The notes under the pieces were generated by a model. It was not told the DNA's origin and did not search any database. It worked only from the letters and a program-made list of their open reading frames with translations. This document shows positions 23,051-34,076 of a stretch of 64,000 bases of DNA, one piece after another. Every line of letters begins with the position of its first letter. Position 1 is the stretch's first letter. Where the stretch lies: NCBI GenBank assembly GCA_002104985.1, contig MCGO01000026.1:1-64000 (forward strand), written 5' to 3'. Source of the DNA: Rhizoclosmatium globosum. Its lineage: Eukaryota > Chytridiomycota > Chytridiomycetes > Chytridiales > Chytriomycetaceae. The position numbers and the translations under genes are program-made.

Positions 23051-23602
23051 TTATTGGAATTCCATCAATGAAAGAATAAATTCACCAACGTAACAGCTGC
23101 AACGAACAGGTTCCCAATTACATGTACAAGGTATTCCGGATTCTGGGTTTGCTGGATCATACAAGCAAACTTGGGTTGGTTGTTTGTATGGCTCAAGAAT
23201 TGATGAAAGTGGGGTTGAACAGTTACTTCGACGAGCGAGTTGAATTACGGCAACGTGATACGGATGCATTGACAAAGAAGTTGAAGATGAAGATAAAAGG
23301 GTTGGAGAAGGTGACGTGTCCGCGTTCAATTCGCTGTTTGAATCTGGCGACGTTGTCACTTGATCAAGAAGAAATGATTCAATAATTGGGGACGATAGAG
23401 AAAGTGAATCATTCATGAGTTTTGTGGACTCAGTTTGAGTTGCTTGGAAGGGGTTCTGATCTTCAGGAAGGTCCTGTCTAGCCTCCAGCGAGCAATTAAG
23501 AGCAAGCACGTCAAAGAAGACAAAAGGTGAAGTGCTTCCATCGGAAGTTGTGGAATTTCGAAGGGCTGCATCGTTGAGTTCAAGTAGATCGACTGAGTCC
23601 AT
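23051..23602 (-). CDS. Small hypothetical protein
   Basis: An ATG-initiated 183-residue frame with no family I recognise. The middle is Ser/Thr/Pro-rich, and the C-terminus is Cys-rich (CLYDPANPESGIPCTCNWEPVRCSC, quoted as separate motifs CLYDP, CTCNW and CSCY). No signal peptide at the annotated start. It is convergent with the thioredoxin-like gene, with 27 bp between stop codons, and lies just outside the left end of the 10-kb transposon. An upstream exon may be missing; it could also be a remnant. Confidence 0.35.
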   Translation of the reverse strand: MDSVDLLELNDAALRNSTTSDGSTSPFVFFDVLALNCSLEARQDLPEDQNPFQATQTESTKLMNDSLSLSSPIIESFLLDQVTTSPDSNSELNADTSPSPTLLSSSSTSLSMHPYHVAVIQLARRSNCSTPLSSILEPYKQPTQVCLYDPANPESGIPCTCNWEPVRCSCYVGEFILSLMEFQ

Positions 23603-23745
23603 TTCTCAAGCGTGGTTTTTTCAAATCGAAAACCGCGTGAACATGAATTTATTGGCTGTTAGTTTAAAAAATGTGGACCTGAAGTTTCAACGTCTGTCAA
23701 ACTCACTTAAACCGTAAAGTGACGATGAATGTAGCTGGCTAGTTA

Positions 23746-23768
23746 CTGTTTTGTCAGGGAGAGAGGCA
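23746..23768 (+). repeat. Left terminal inverted repeat (23 bp)
   Basis: It starts CTGTTTTGTC directly after a TA dinucleotide and matches the right end in inverted orientation at 22 of 23 positions. The outermost bases CTGT/ACAG next to TA are compatible with a mariner/pogo-type end. Confidence 0.8.
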
Positions 23769-24036
23769 TAATAAGTTTTTTCTTATGAAAAATGATGTGA
23801 ACTCACAACAGTATCAGACGTTACTGTGGCTAATTCGCTTTTGCTAGCCAGCCCATGCACGGACTTTCGATGGCTGAATGTTGTCTTATTTTGCTGATCC
23901 TTGTCGTCTTGTCGTTTCCTCTTTCCTAAATGGCTTCCCTCCCTTCCTCTCTCTGCAACCCCACCTCCACTGCTCCTCCTTCTTGTTGAACAACTGCTAC
24001 TACCACCTCCCATTCCAGCACCGCTTCTTCCTACCG

Positions 24037-27000
24037 CTATTCCCCTCTTGACACACCAGTCCATTTCATTTTTCTATCCTCACCATGACCATCACCAGCT
24101 GCACCACCACCACTCGCACTTCTACTACCACTTCCACTTCTGCCAACTGCAACACCACTTAAGCGCATTTGCCGCATTTTGAGAGCATTGGCATTTGATG
24201 CACAGGAAGAACGCATTGCTCCAGTTGGGTCACGAGCCCCACAAAATGATCGACCATGCTTGTCCTTGTATGGGCAGTCTTTGTTGTGGCAACGAAAGAA
24301 CTTTCCAATACCCACGTTGCCGTTGGTTCCATCAAGGCAGCGTTTGGATGTGTACGGCTCGCCAATGACAATGAGGGTCTTTTTGCGTATTGTAAATTCC
24401 TTCTTGAGGTTGTTCAGAAACTCTGTGTGACGTAAGCGTATGAGGATGTCCTTGTTTTCAGCTGAAGATATAAAAGATGAGAGACAATAAAGAGAATGAG
24501 TCCTCACCCGAAAGCTCAGAAGAGCCATTTTTCCCAATAAGGTCACCAGCATTGAAATCTGGAGAGTTGACAATGTTGAAGCGAATGAGGATGGAACGAG
24601 TCAAGGCATGAACCAGGTCCACCTTGCGACGGATTTCTGACTCATTCCTTGCCATCTCTTGAAGCTCACTAAGCACACGAATGCGAGCAGGAAAGGGATT
24701 GGCAGCTATTTCCTCAGGTGTCCGCCTCAAAAACATGGCATCCTGCTTGTCCCACTGTTCCTGCTTCTTTGCAATAGTTGCAGCGCAAACTTTTCTCCTA
24801 GCAGCCTCATAGTCCTTATTCCTAGCCTCCTCCAACTTTCCAAGTACTGCTCCACGCTCTGAAGACTTTTTGGCAACATCATTGATGAACTTTGTATTGG
24901 CCTTCTCATAGGCATCCTGAGCAGACTTGTACAGTAAGTCATTGTTGACTTTCCGGAGGAACATCACATGCAATCGCACATTCTCCTTCAAATGCTCTCG
25001 GACTTCATGAGCAAGATTTCCCCCTATCAATATCACTAAACCTCCACCACAGTAGATGACCTGAAAGAGAGAGAGTCCCGGATCCAGAGTTGCTTCTGAT
25101 TTGAGTCCATTTGCTTGTGGTGCCCAATCTTTTCCCAAATTGTCCTCAAGTTGCCACAGCCATGCATCACATGTCTTCATATATGCTGATGGGGTCAATC
25201 CCTTCAGACACGCAGGCATTGCTCCTTCAACATATTCAAACGATTTCAAGACATCAGCGTCTGTGCACATGTCTTCACTGGCCTTTTCCTGAAACAACTT
25301 GCGTTTCTGCTTGTGGGAAGCACCAGCTGAACCAATGAATTCATCTGGGTTATTTGGTTTCTTTGATGGTTCATTTGGAAGGTTTCGAGGTGGAGGAGGC
25401 AGCTTGGGCACATGTCGAGGAAATGATTCCTCCTTTGGTTTTGCATCCTATTTTGAAATAGGTCAGAGAGTTAGAGAGCAAAATTGGGAGAAAAGAGTAA
25501 TAATTGAGACTTACTCGACGTAAAGGTATGTGAAGCTGCAGTCGGCCATCCTTGTAAATCAATTCGCTCTCAGCTACAAGAAACTCAACATGATCCAAGT
25601 GGGCAGTGGAATCAGCAATTTCTTGATATGAACGGTCTGAGCGAGGCATTATTAATGGTACTGGGCGTAGAAAATTAAGCTTGATCATGTTTAGGTCCTG
25701 GGTGTCATCAGACAGAGCGGAAACCTTTTCCAACTTGTTTGCAGCTGATTTCCTGCCAGCAACCTTGATTCCTGCTTCCTTATCCAACTGCTTCTGTAGC
25801 TTGGCAGTTTCCTTTGCCAATTTTTTCAAATTCTTCTCAGCTTCTTTCTTTTCCTTCATCTCCTTCTTTTGTGTAATAACAGCCTCCTTTTGCAGCTTCT
25901 TGTCATCCTTACTCATCCCCTTCAACTCCTCCTTTATTTGATCTTGCTCCAATGTTTTGACAAGGTTTGCAGCTTCCTTCTCGGCAACAGTGGACCCAAT
26001 GTTTGGCAGAATGTTTCCTATTCTTGCATAAACAAACTCAACTTGTGGAGCTTCCTTGTTTCCACCAACAGCATATTGTCGAAGTGCAAGGTTGTAGGCA
26101 TTAACTTCCTTGACAAAGGATGGATTGCTTGGGGCAAGAGGGTCTGGAGCTCGTAAACCTAGTCTCATGTTGGGTTTGTCAGAGCTGGAACCACCAGTGT
26201 TGATCAAGTTGGTCATGGTGAGTGGCCGGTACTTGTCCTTGGCGGAAATCTGGCACATGTCTTGTCCAAACTGACCAGTATATGCCCTGTTGAAGCCAAG
26301 AAACTGGACAAGAATATCCTTGGAACCTGTTAATGATATGGTTAGTATATTACATAAACAGAATCTTATCAACATACTCAATTTATCTGCCCAAGCCTTG
26401 ATGTGAGTTTTGACCTCATTTGCGGCTTGAATCCAATGAAGTGACGGACACGTACTCTCGATAACGGGTAGAAGTTGAGTGAATCCGTGACCCTTTTTCA
26501 TCAACAACTGCACAACTTCTGCTACACCCACAATATTCGACAACAAGACTGAACTTGCAGTAACTGAACCCTCCCAAAGTTGATTGTCTGCTGCATCAGC
26601 TTCCACTTTTGACTGAGTGTTTGCTTGACCCTCCTCACCTTTCTCCCTTTCAGCTTTTTTAAAGTTGAACTCAAAGTCAACGATACGAGATGAATTTGCT
26701 GAGAGAAGTGAGAGAACGTGTTGCTTATTGCTCAAGATGACTGGAGCAGGATCAAAGGGTTCGCAAGTTGTTGGAGGACTGTTGTTGAGCATGGATGAAA
26801 TCACTGCAACTTGGAACGAGAAGGCTGTCTCAATGTTGTCCTTTCTGATGCGTCCCTTCATCAATGGACCAGAATTAGATGTCTCACGACTTGCTACAAA
26901 GTTTAAGCCTGCGACAAGTTCCTCAGAAGCAGTAACCTTGACATTGACACGAATGGATTGAGCAAGCTTGGAACGCACTTCAAACACAAAAACAGTGTCC

Positions 27001-30000
27001 TTGGCTGGGATTTTGGCATACTTGGAAGTGTTGCGAACATTGAGCGAGTCTCCCCACTCCTTGGCAGTGAGAACAGCAGTGGACTGTGAATGGCCGTGTA
27101 TTTCAAAATCAGAATTCATGCGACTAAATTCATTGATTAACTCCAACGCAGCAGGGGATTCAGTGAAGGGAGGGAATGGGGTCCTTTGCAACTTCTTGGA
27201 TTGAAACCTGAGAACGTAGATGATTAGACAGTGAGAGAGTTGAGGGCAGGAGCACAAAAGTAGAAGGGAAATATACCATGCAGTAACAGCATTTGCCTCC
27301 ACATTGCAATGCCTTGAAATAGCAGCTTTGACTCCAGACGTAGGACTGGTGTTCCATTTGAAGAGTGTGAACATGAAATCCAGATGGGTTGCAAACCGAA
27401 GGTCATTGACTGAAAGCTTCTTTGTGCTGTTGTTGTTCTCCACAACATCTTTCTTCTCTTCATCTACTAGTTCTGCCTCCTCCTCATCGTCACTTTCATC
27501 ATCTGCAACAACACCAAGATCTGCCCCTGCTTCTTCATCTCTTGCATCTTCTTTACCAGCCCCAATGAGATCCTCAGGTTCCTGTTTAAAAAGCTCCTTG
27601 ACACTTTCCACAAATGTTTCAAACACGAATTTCTTGGTATTCCACTTGTCCTGTGTCTTCATGAGCTTTCTGACACCTTTTCCCACATCAGAGTTGGAAT
27701 CAAATAACACTGCCATCCAATCATGAACCAGTCCAGAAACAACACTTTCCTTCTTGGCAGCAGACCAGTTGTTGTTGAGACAAATTACAAACTGTCCTTC
27801 ACCCTCCTCGTCCAACAAAACCAAGTATGGTCGACCCTTGAGCACAATCTTTTCAAGGAGCTTTGCACGTTCCACAGTAACCAAGTTCTTGGTTGGTTTG
27901 GAAAAGACAAGACCAGAGACTTTGGCCAAATCAGCATCTTGATTCAAGCAGGCAAGAAAGACCAAAGTTCCCATCTCACAGTGAGTGGCATCCTTGATTG
28001 GGGAGGCAAAGAACTTGACAAGAGTATCAAGTACCAGCACGAATGAGTCCTGTGGGTTGAGTTTGGCTTGCTCAACAGCACCAGCCCTAAGCTGATTCCA
28101 AGCAGACAGGGGTAACTCAGAAGCAGAGAGAACAACATCCAAATTTCCCATCTCCACTGGAAACAATTTGTGGCGATAGATTCTTGTGGCAGCCTCAGCA
28201 AACTTGTTGAGAGCAACTGTAGAGTTTGAAGCTGCAACTGTTGTTGAAGAGATTCGTGGGATTCCATCCTCAAAATCAATGGCAATATACTTTGCATCTG
28301 GATGATACTTGAGGTATGTTGCCACAAGATTCCCAAACTCAATAAAATACACAAGGGGAGTAGCCAGCTTCCGTCCATACTGATAAGCAATGCATTCCGC
28401 AGCCATTGTATTCAATATTGTTGCTAGAACTTCATCTGACCTCAGCCTTCTTTCGACATTGTCAAGCACTCCAGCAATCTCAATCTCACAATCAAACATT
28501 CTTCCAGCCTCGACAGACACAGTTTTGGATGTAGCCTTCTTGACAGAAGTTTTGGTCTTTGGGGGCACATACTTGAGATGGTCCATTTTTTCTACTTGGG
28601 ACAACTTTTGGTTCTTGATGAATGTATCTGACAAAGAAGAGAGAGTCAACATTGGAGAAACAAAACAAAAAAAGATCTCACCAATTGTCTCAGCAGAGAT
28701 ACGAGAATCTTTATCTGTAGTTGAAACAGAGACATCCATGTCCACGTCCATGGTGTCAAGGCTCTCAAGTGCTGCAAACTTGTTGGCACCAAGTGGAGGT
28801 AGCTTCCGTAATTTGGGCAAGAAAACTGTTGGGTCAGTTTTGGCAGAAAGATACTTGGCCTTATGAGTTGCGCGAGAAGCAGTAATTGATGCAGAGTAAG
28901 TTGGAGGGAAACGTGATCGTGGAAAACAGGCATTCCTTCAGGGCTCCAACGAATCAGCCAATTCCGAACAGGATTCTCAGTTGGACTGGTATTACTCCTT
29001 TGATCCTTTTGACCAACATAGTACTCTTTCAACCTCCATCCACTCAACACTTCCCACTGCTTTGGATCCATTAGAACAACAATAGAATCAGACGCAAGCT
29101 CATTTCCATTCCATTGTGCACTAAAACTAATGTCCAAAGAGCAATCAGCTGCAGGAGGCATCAACGGAAGTGGATATGTTGAGGGATTCAGGAGTTCCAA
29201 AATCTTCAATGCAATCCCCTGATTCTTTTCAATAGAGCATAGCGTACTTGTGCCCATAGCACAGGAATCCTCATGGTGAGCTGAAGGATTATAAGCAGAT
29301 GCAACTGCGACTCTTGCCAACAAAACAAGATGAGGAGGCAGAGTACTTGTTTTGAGTAGGGGTTCAAGAAGCAAAGGTACAAGACCTGGAAGATATTGAC
29401 GAGAAGACATGTGATTCAGAGCGTATTGAGGTGCAAAGGACTTGAGAGTAAGCTTGTTTGCCTTCATGGATGCAACCACAGCACGACAGGACTTGTTAAA
29501 ATCTGAGGTAACCAGACTTTTGGAGTTCAGCGAGAGCATCAAATCCAGTTGGAGTTTCCAGCGAGCAGAGTCCTTGTGGTCAAGTTTCAACAACCCAACA
29601 CGAGCCTTGTCCTGAAGAGGAAGAACATGCAGCAAACCTTGCGAGAAGGCAAACTGTTGGGCCAAGGCAGTAGACGGGCTCTCAGAGTTGAGAAAGTTGG
29701 GAGAGGCTGACTTGTGGAAGCAAGGATATAAGTCGCATAAGCCATTGGGGTTCTTGACAACTTTGATGAGTAATTCAGTGATGCTGGGCACCTTGTAAAC
29801 AGCCTTCTTGAGAACAGGCCCAGTATCTCCTGCTGACAGCTTTGCATTGTGGACTTTCTCCATAAGGAGACCCAGGCGATCAGTTGGTCCATAGTAAGAG
29901 AAACCCTTCTTTCTCAATGAATCCTGTTGTTGAGAGCACCTCAGTACATAATTCAAACTGATTTGACAAAATACTCACATCCCACAATTTGAGAACACCC

Positions 30001-32538
30001 AACGACTCATCAAACTCAAACACCAAACCAATCAATGACTCTCGCACTGTGTTCATCGCCAAAGCTTTCTTGGTGATGCGAACAAGCTGGCTCTGATAAC
30101 GAATGACAAAGGAGCAGATGTCACTTCGTTTCAAGAGCGGGTAAATCTCCAGCAGAGTGGAATCACAATGATGAAGAATGCCAAAGAGACCTTGTCCATC
30201 ACCCGAGGCCCTTTGCATGGTAGAAGAGAGGCCAAAGAGCTTAGCAGACTCTACACCTGCATGTTTCTTGAGATGGTTTCCAAAGGCAAGCAGCATTGAC
30301 ACTTTACGACACACAAGTGCAAACTGAGGTTTGTCCAACAAGTGATTGCAGACTGTCAAAGATTTAACACTGACCAAACTGTTTTTCTTGAGAGCATGTT
30401 AGAATCAAATAAAACAAACACACTCACTCACTCTATTTCATCTTCTTGAGTATGGCTTGACTTGTGTTTGGCAGGTCTGGGAGCAGAGTATGTGTCGCGA
30501 TGCTGTAAAAGCGCAATCAGTGATAAGCCTCAACAGAAAACACACTCACTGAATACACAGTAGCAGTGTTCACGTACAACTCATCATGACACATTGACGT
30601 GTGAGCTCCACTTGTCATCATCTTGGCTCCAACATTCCCCTCCCAATTCTCGCCCAACCCAACATAACGACGAATAACATCACTTGGTGCAAGATTGTGG
30701 GTCATGGACGCTGTCCCAAAGCTATCATGAAGTGCAAAGCAGCTCCAACCCAACTGCTTCCCATCCTCCTTCAACAATTTGAAGGAATCCTCACACATCC
30801 TCCCCTTTACAGCCTCATCTTTGACCCCAAATCTCGACACTCCAGCAACAATTGAGCTGACAGTAGACAAGTTGATGACTCCTTTGATTTCCTTCTTGAC
30901 AGAAGCTGCAACAGCTTTTTCCACACTCAACTCTTCCCCTTCACCTAACTCAAAATCCTCCCCCTCCTCCACAAACAACTTGGTTCCAGCAATGTATGGA
31001 GCAACAGACTCTGAACGAAGTAGTCCAGCAGCATGAGGAGTATGAAAGACAGGAACGCCAGAGAAGAACTTGCTGGTTTGAGGTTGCAGGAGGAGGTCAC
31101 GGTTGAATCCTGGGTTGCTGATGGGTTTTACTTGAAGGACACTGGCAGCATCAGAACCATAAGCGACAATAGCCTTCAGATTGCCTTGTGTCATCCAAAC
31201 AAGAAACTCTATGGAGAGCTTGAGGTAGGCGGTAATGCACTTGTTGCTGAGCGAGAGACCGTGGCGGAAAGGAGACTGAGGATCCAAAAGCTTCAGACAG
31301 TAAGCAAGACGTTCCAAAACTGTGTCTTCGTGTATGATTGCAACATTGCCAACTCCATCAGTTGCAGAAGAGACAACTGCATCAAATAAGCCTTCAAGAA
31401 CAGCAGACGAGTTTACGATGTCGTTAATCATTGCGAGATGCTTGGCCGTTGGGATGAGTTCGAGGGTTCTTGGGTGTACAAGGTGAGTTCCATGGAACTC
31501 ATCAACACCACACTTGGGGACTGTGATAGAGAGTGTTCGGGTTGCATTGGGACAGATACACGAGAATTCAATTGACTTTTTGACGGCAGCTGTGTTTGAG
31601 TGGGGATGGCCAAAGTGTTGAAGCCATGCAGTGAATCCCTCTGCTCGAGTCTCGGGATACTCAAACCCTCGTATCTTGGTGAGATTCAAAGACTCGTTGG
31701 CTGCAGAAATGAGGTGGTAGTAGGAGAGGGCGTAGGTGGCGAGATGTGACTGTGTGAATGTGTGCGGAGGAATCTTGGAGTTGTCGAAAATCAATCGACG
31801 CGGCTCCTTGAAGTTCAAAACCGGTAAGTGGGATCAAAGAGAAACAAGAACGCAACCATTACCTCAATATCCATGAGTTCTTGAGGATTTAGGTTGGGTG
31901 AAGGAGAAACTTTCGCTTTCGTATTTCGGTGACAGTCAGGATCAGGGTCAAGTGAGCCTAATAAATGCAAATTATAGAGTATTAGAAGGATGAATTCAGC
32001 GTGGAAAGGGTTGGGAGAGTGATCTGATGGTGTGAAGGTGAAGGGGCATCCGTTCGTCTACAATCCAGTGCCCATCTACTCCCGCGACACTGCGCATTCA
32101 TTCACTAGAATTATGCTGCTGGGATGCAGTTGTGGCTGTTGGCAGAGGAGGGAGAAGATTGGGGGAAGAAACCATAGGTATTGATCCCTCACTTCCAACC
32201 TGTATTCAGTCTAAGGAATACCCCTCTCAAAGCAGTCGAACTCCATCCACTGGTTACACTCATAGCCACGGAAAGTCGGAAGAGGACAGAAGGGGAGAGA
32301 AAGGCGAGGAAGAATGCGACGACTCACCAGAGTTGTTGATAGGAAAATGGGAGTCAGACTCAGAATCACCACTTTCGGCAGAAAGAGTCTTTTTCGCTCC
32401 TCCCTTCTTTCCAATAGCGGAAAATTGTAAACAGGCTGCAGCGTATTGTACTTCAAATCTACGCAATGTGATAACATAGATTAAAGAAAGGTTGCTTGTG
32501 ACAAAGAGTGTGCATTTACTTCTGAGGACGAGCAAATG
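24037..32538 (-). CDS. Giant Fanzor-domain protein (TnpB-like RNA-guided nuclease family)
   Basis: Twelve exons join in one frame of 2,500 codons (32458-32328, 31957-31863, 31806-30550, 30502-30432, 30378-29979, 29923-28913, 28859-28682, 28627-27277, 27207-26378, 26326-25515, 25447-24508, 24461-24037). The 5' start is unresolved; a 19-nt exon at 32538-32520 would extend it. About the last 430 residues hold the nuclease: RuvC-I TLDPGLSLFQVIY; a long helical insert; NSPDFNAGDLIGK; then LRHTEFLNNLKKEF; RuvC-II with the relocated Glu typical of Fanzors, LIVIGEPYTSKRC; a zinc finger (SKRC, FRCHNKDCPY); and RuvC-III GARDPTGAMRSS. The tail is Gly/Ser/Arg-rich. The ~2,000 residues before it match nothing I know. 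They include an acidic stretch (DDESDDEEEAELVDEE) and a Lys/Glu coiled coil (about 25770-25950). RNA-guided DNA cleavage is inferred from the family. Confidence 0.8.
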
Positions 32539-32819
32539 CTACAGAAGAATCGAGAGTTGAGAAGAGGCAATATTTGGGAAAGATCGTTCATGGCAGACTG
32601 CATTAAATGAAGAGGAGAATGTTGACAGTGACCTGTGTCGAGATATTAGTTGATGAGACTTGTCAAGAGGTAAGGTAGACCTACCGACTGTATTGGGCAC
32701 GATAGAGGACAATAAACAATGTGAGTTGCCACGTTTTCTCTCGCCAACTACCTTGGGATGCTGCATTTCTCAGTTGCAATGTGACTCCACTGGGCAAGCT
32801 GCAACACACACACACAAGT

Positions 32820-32880
32820 TCCGCCTGAGGCGCATTTGGTTACTGTGCATCGCAGACGCCACTCTCCGCCTGAGGCGCAT
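32820..32880. repeat. 16-bp palindromic direct repeat pair
   Basis: TCCGCCTGAGGCGCAT occurs at 32820-32835 and again at 32865-32880. Each copy contains the near-palindrome CGCCTGAGGCG. It lies inside the 10-kb transposon upstream of the giant Fanzor gene, so it could be a protein-binding or promoter element. Confidence 0.7.
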
Positions 32881-32910
32881 CAGGTGTCACATTGAACAAG
32901 ATATACAACG

Positions 32911-33755
32911 TCAAGGCAATGACGAAGGACATGGCATCAACACATACTTTTCAGTGTGTCCGAACTTTTTCTCCTCTTCTTCAAAAAGGCAAACAAAAAA
33001 CCTTTTTGGGAAAAGAATCATTGAGTTTAATTTAAAATCAACCTTGTCGCTCTCCACGTTCCCATTCTGTCGCTCTAAAGATAGAATAAAAGAGTTCAGC
33101 ATTATGTCCTCATCCACCCAGGACGCCTTGTTGAACGCAACATCAACCTCAACGCCGTCTCTCCTCAATAAGTCAGGAATCGTCTTTGCAAGCCTTCCAT
33201 TGCGAGCTCCTTTGAATAATACCAATGGAATTAATCGTGTTCCATCACCTGCACAAGTCAAACAAACAGAGATTCCAATACCAGCACTTCCTGTGTTCTT
33301 GACAACCACATGGCGAATTCCCTTGAAGTGAATAGTCCTCTTCTTGGGCATATCGAACCAAATACGGGTCTCGTCGTAGTTGAAGATTCTATTGATTGGA
33401 TACTGATGCTATTCCCATTTCTTTAGAATATATTTTAAGACTACTGAATCCAAGACACACGTCACACGATTCAGGCTGTGATAGGGCAGGAATAAAGAAG
33501 AGAGAAGAGGTGGTTGAATTGGGAGTTGGACGATTCGCTGACGGAGACGAGCAGGTGACAACCTTGAGACAGACAAAAACGATTGCGGGCTTTTCTGAGA
33601 GGGAGTGACTGCAGTTGGGAAACAAAACTTTGCGAGACTCCATTCTCAAGTGCTATTTGCGATTGAGTTGCGGTCCCAGATTCTATGGCTGAAAGTACAG
33701 CTTGAGCAATTCGAACTTGGAAGGCAATACTATATTGTTGACGCAATCTTGTCAT
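32911..33755 (-). pseudogene. pogo/Tigger-like DDE transposase relic
   Basis: From an ATG at 33755 a helix-turn-helix segment is readable (MTRLRQQYSIAFQ, then ATQSQIALENGVSQSFVSQ) to about 33610. After frame breaks, the DDE_1 core appears at 33395-33000: NRIFNYDETRIWFDMPKKR, where the YDE Asp is the second-Asp-region signature, then SVCLTCAGDGTRLIPLVLFKG and SWVDEDIMLNSFI. The first catalytic Asp region and the final Asp region are missing, and at least one frameshift separates the two parts. This is therefore a dead copy. It sits directly inside the right inverted repeat and identifies the superfamily of the surrounding element. Confidence 0.8.
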
Positions 33756-33770
33756 TTTCCAAGAAATTTG

Positions 33771-33793
33771 TGCCTCTCTCCCTGACAAGACAG
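33771..33793 (-). repeat. Right terminal inverted repeat (23 bp)
   Basis: TGCCTCTCTC...GACAAGACAG followed by TA; the inverted partner of 23746-23768 with a single G/A difference. Confidence 0.8.
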
Positions 33794-34076
33794 TAAGATA
33801 TTTTTTGACCAAAGTTTTTTCCCCCCTTCAGTCGCGTTATACAGTAAAAGATAGGAGAAAAAAATGAATAAAGGTCTCAATTCGTTTTAATGATTCATAA
33901 GTGTATAACAAAAAGAGGCAACAAGTAAGAACGATCAAAATGAGAACTGAATAACCAAAAATGAAAAGTGATAGAAGTCAAACCACAAAGAGCATTAATG
34001 ATATTTGAAACACCACAATGCAACCAAAATTTACGATGAGAAAAAGAAATGACATAGTTCAAATTCACCCTACAAT

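Larger units (their letters stand above)
23746..33793 (-). mobile_element. 10-kb TIR transposon carrying a Fanzor and a pogo-type transposase relic
   Basis: Two 23-bp sequences face each other: 23746-23768 (begins CTGTTTTGTC, ends GAGAGAGGCA) and 33771-33793 (its reverse complement with one difference). Each is flanked outside by TA (23744-23745 and 33794-33795), the target duplication of the Tc1/mariner/pogo superfamily. Inside the right end, 16 bp from the inverted repeat, a pogo-like transposase relic begins on the minus strand. The remainder is one long minus-strand gene ending in a Fanzor nuclease domain, whose stop codon lies 268 bp inside the left inverted repeat. Known Fanzor genes often ride on eukaryotic DNA transposons, so the arrangement fits; the size and the single giant cargo gene are unusual. 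Confidence 0.8.

Noticed and set aside
33396..33796. Short plus-strand frames over the transposase relic
   Set aside because: The minus strand encodes the helix-turn-helix and DDE segments; the plus frames have no recognisable content.
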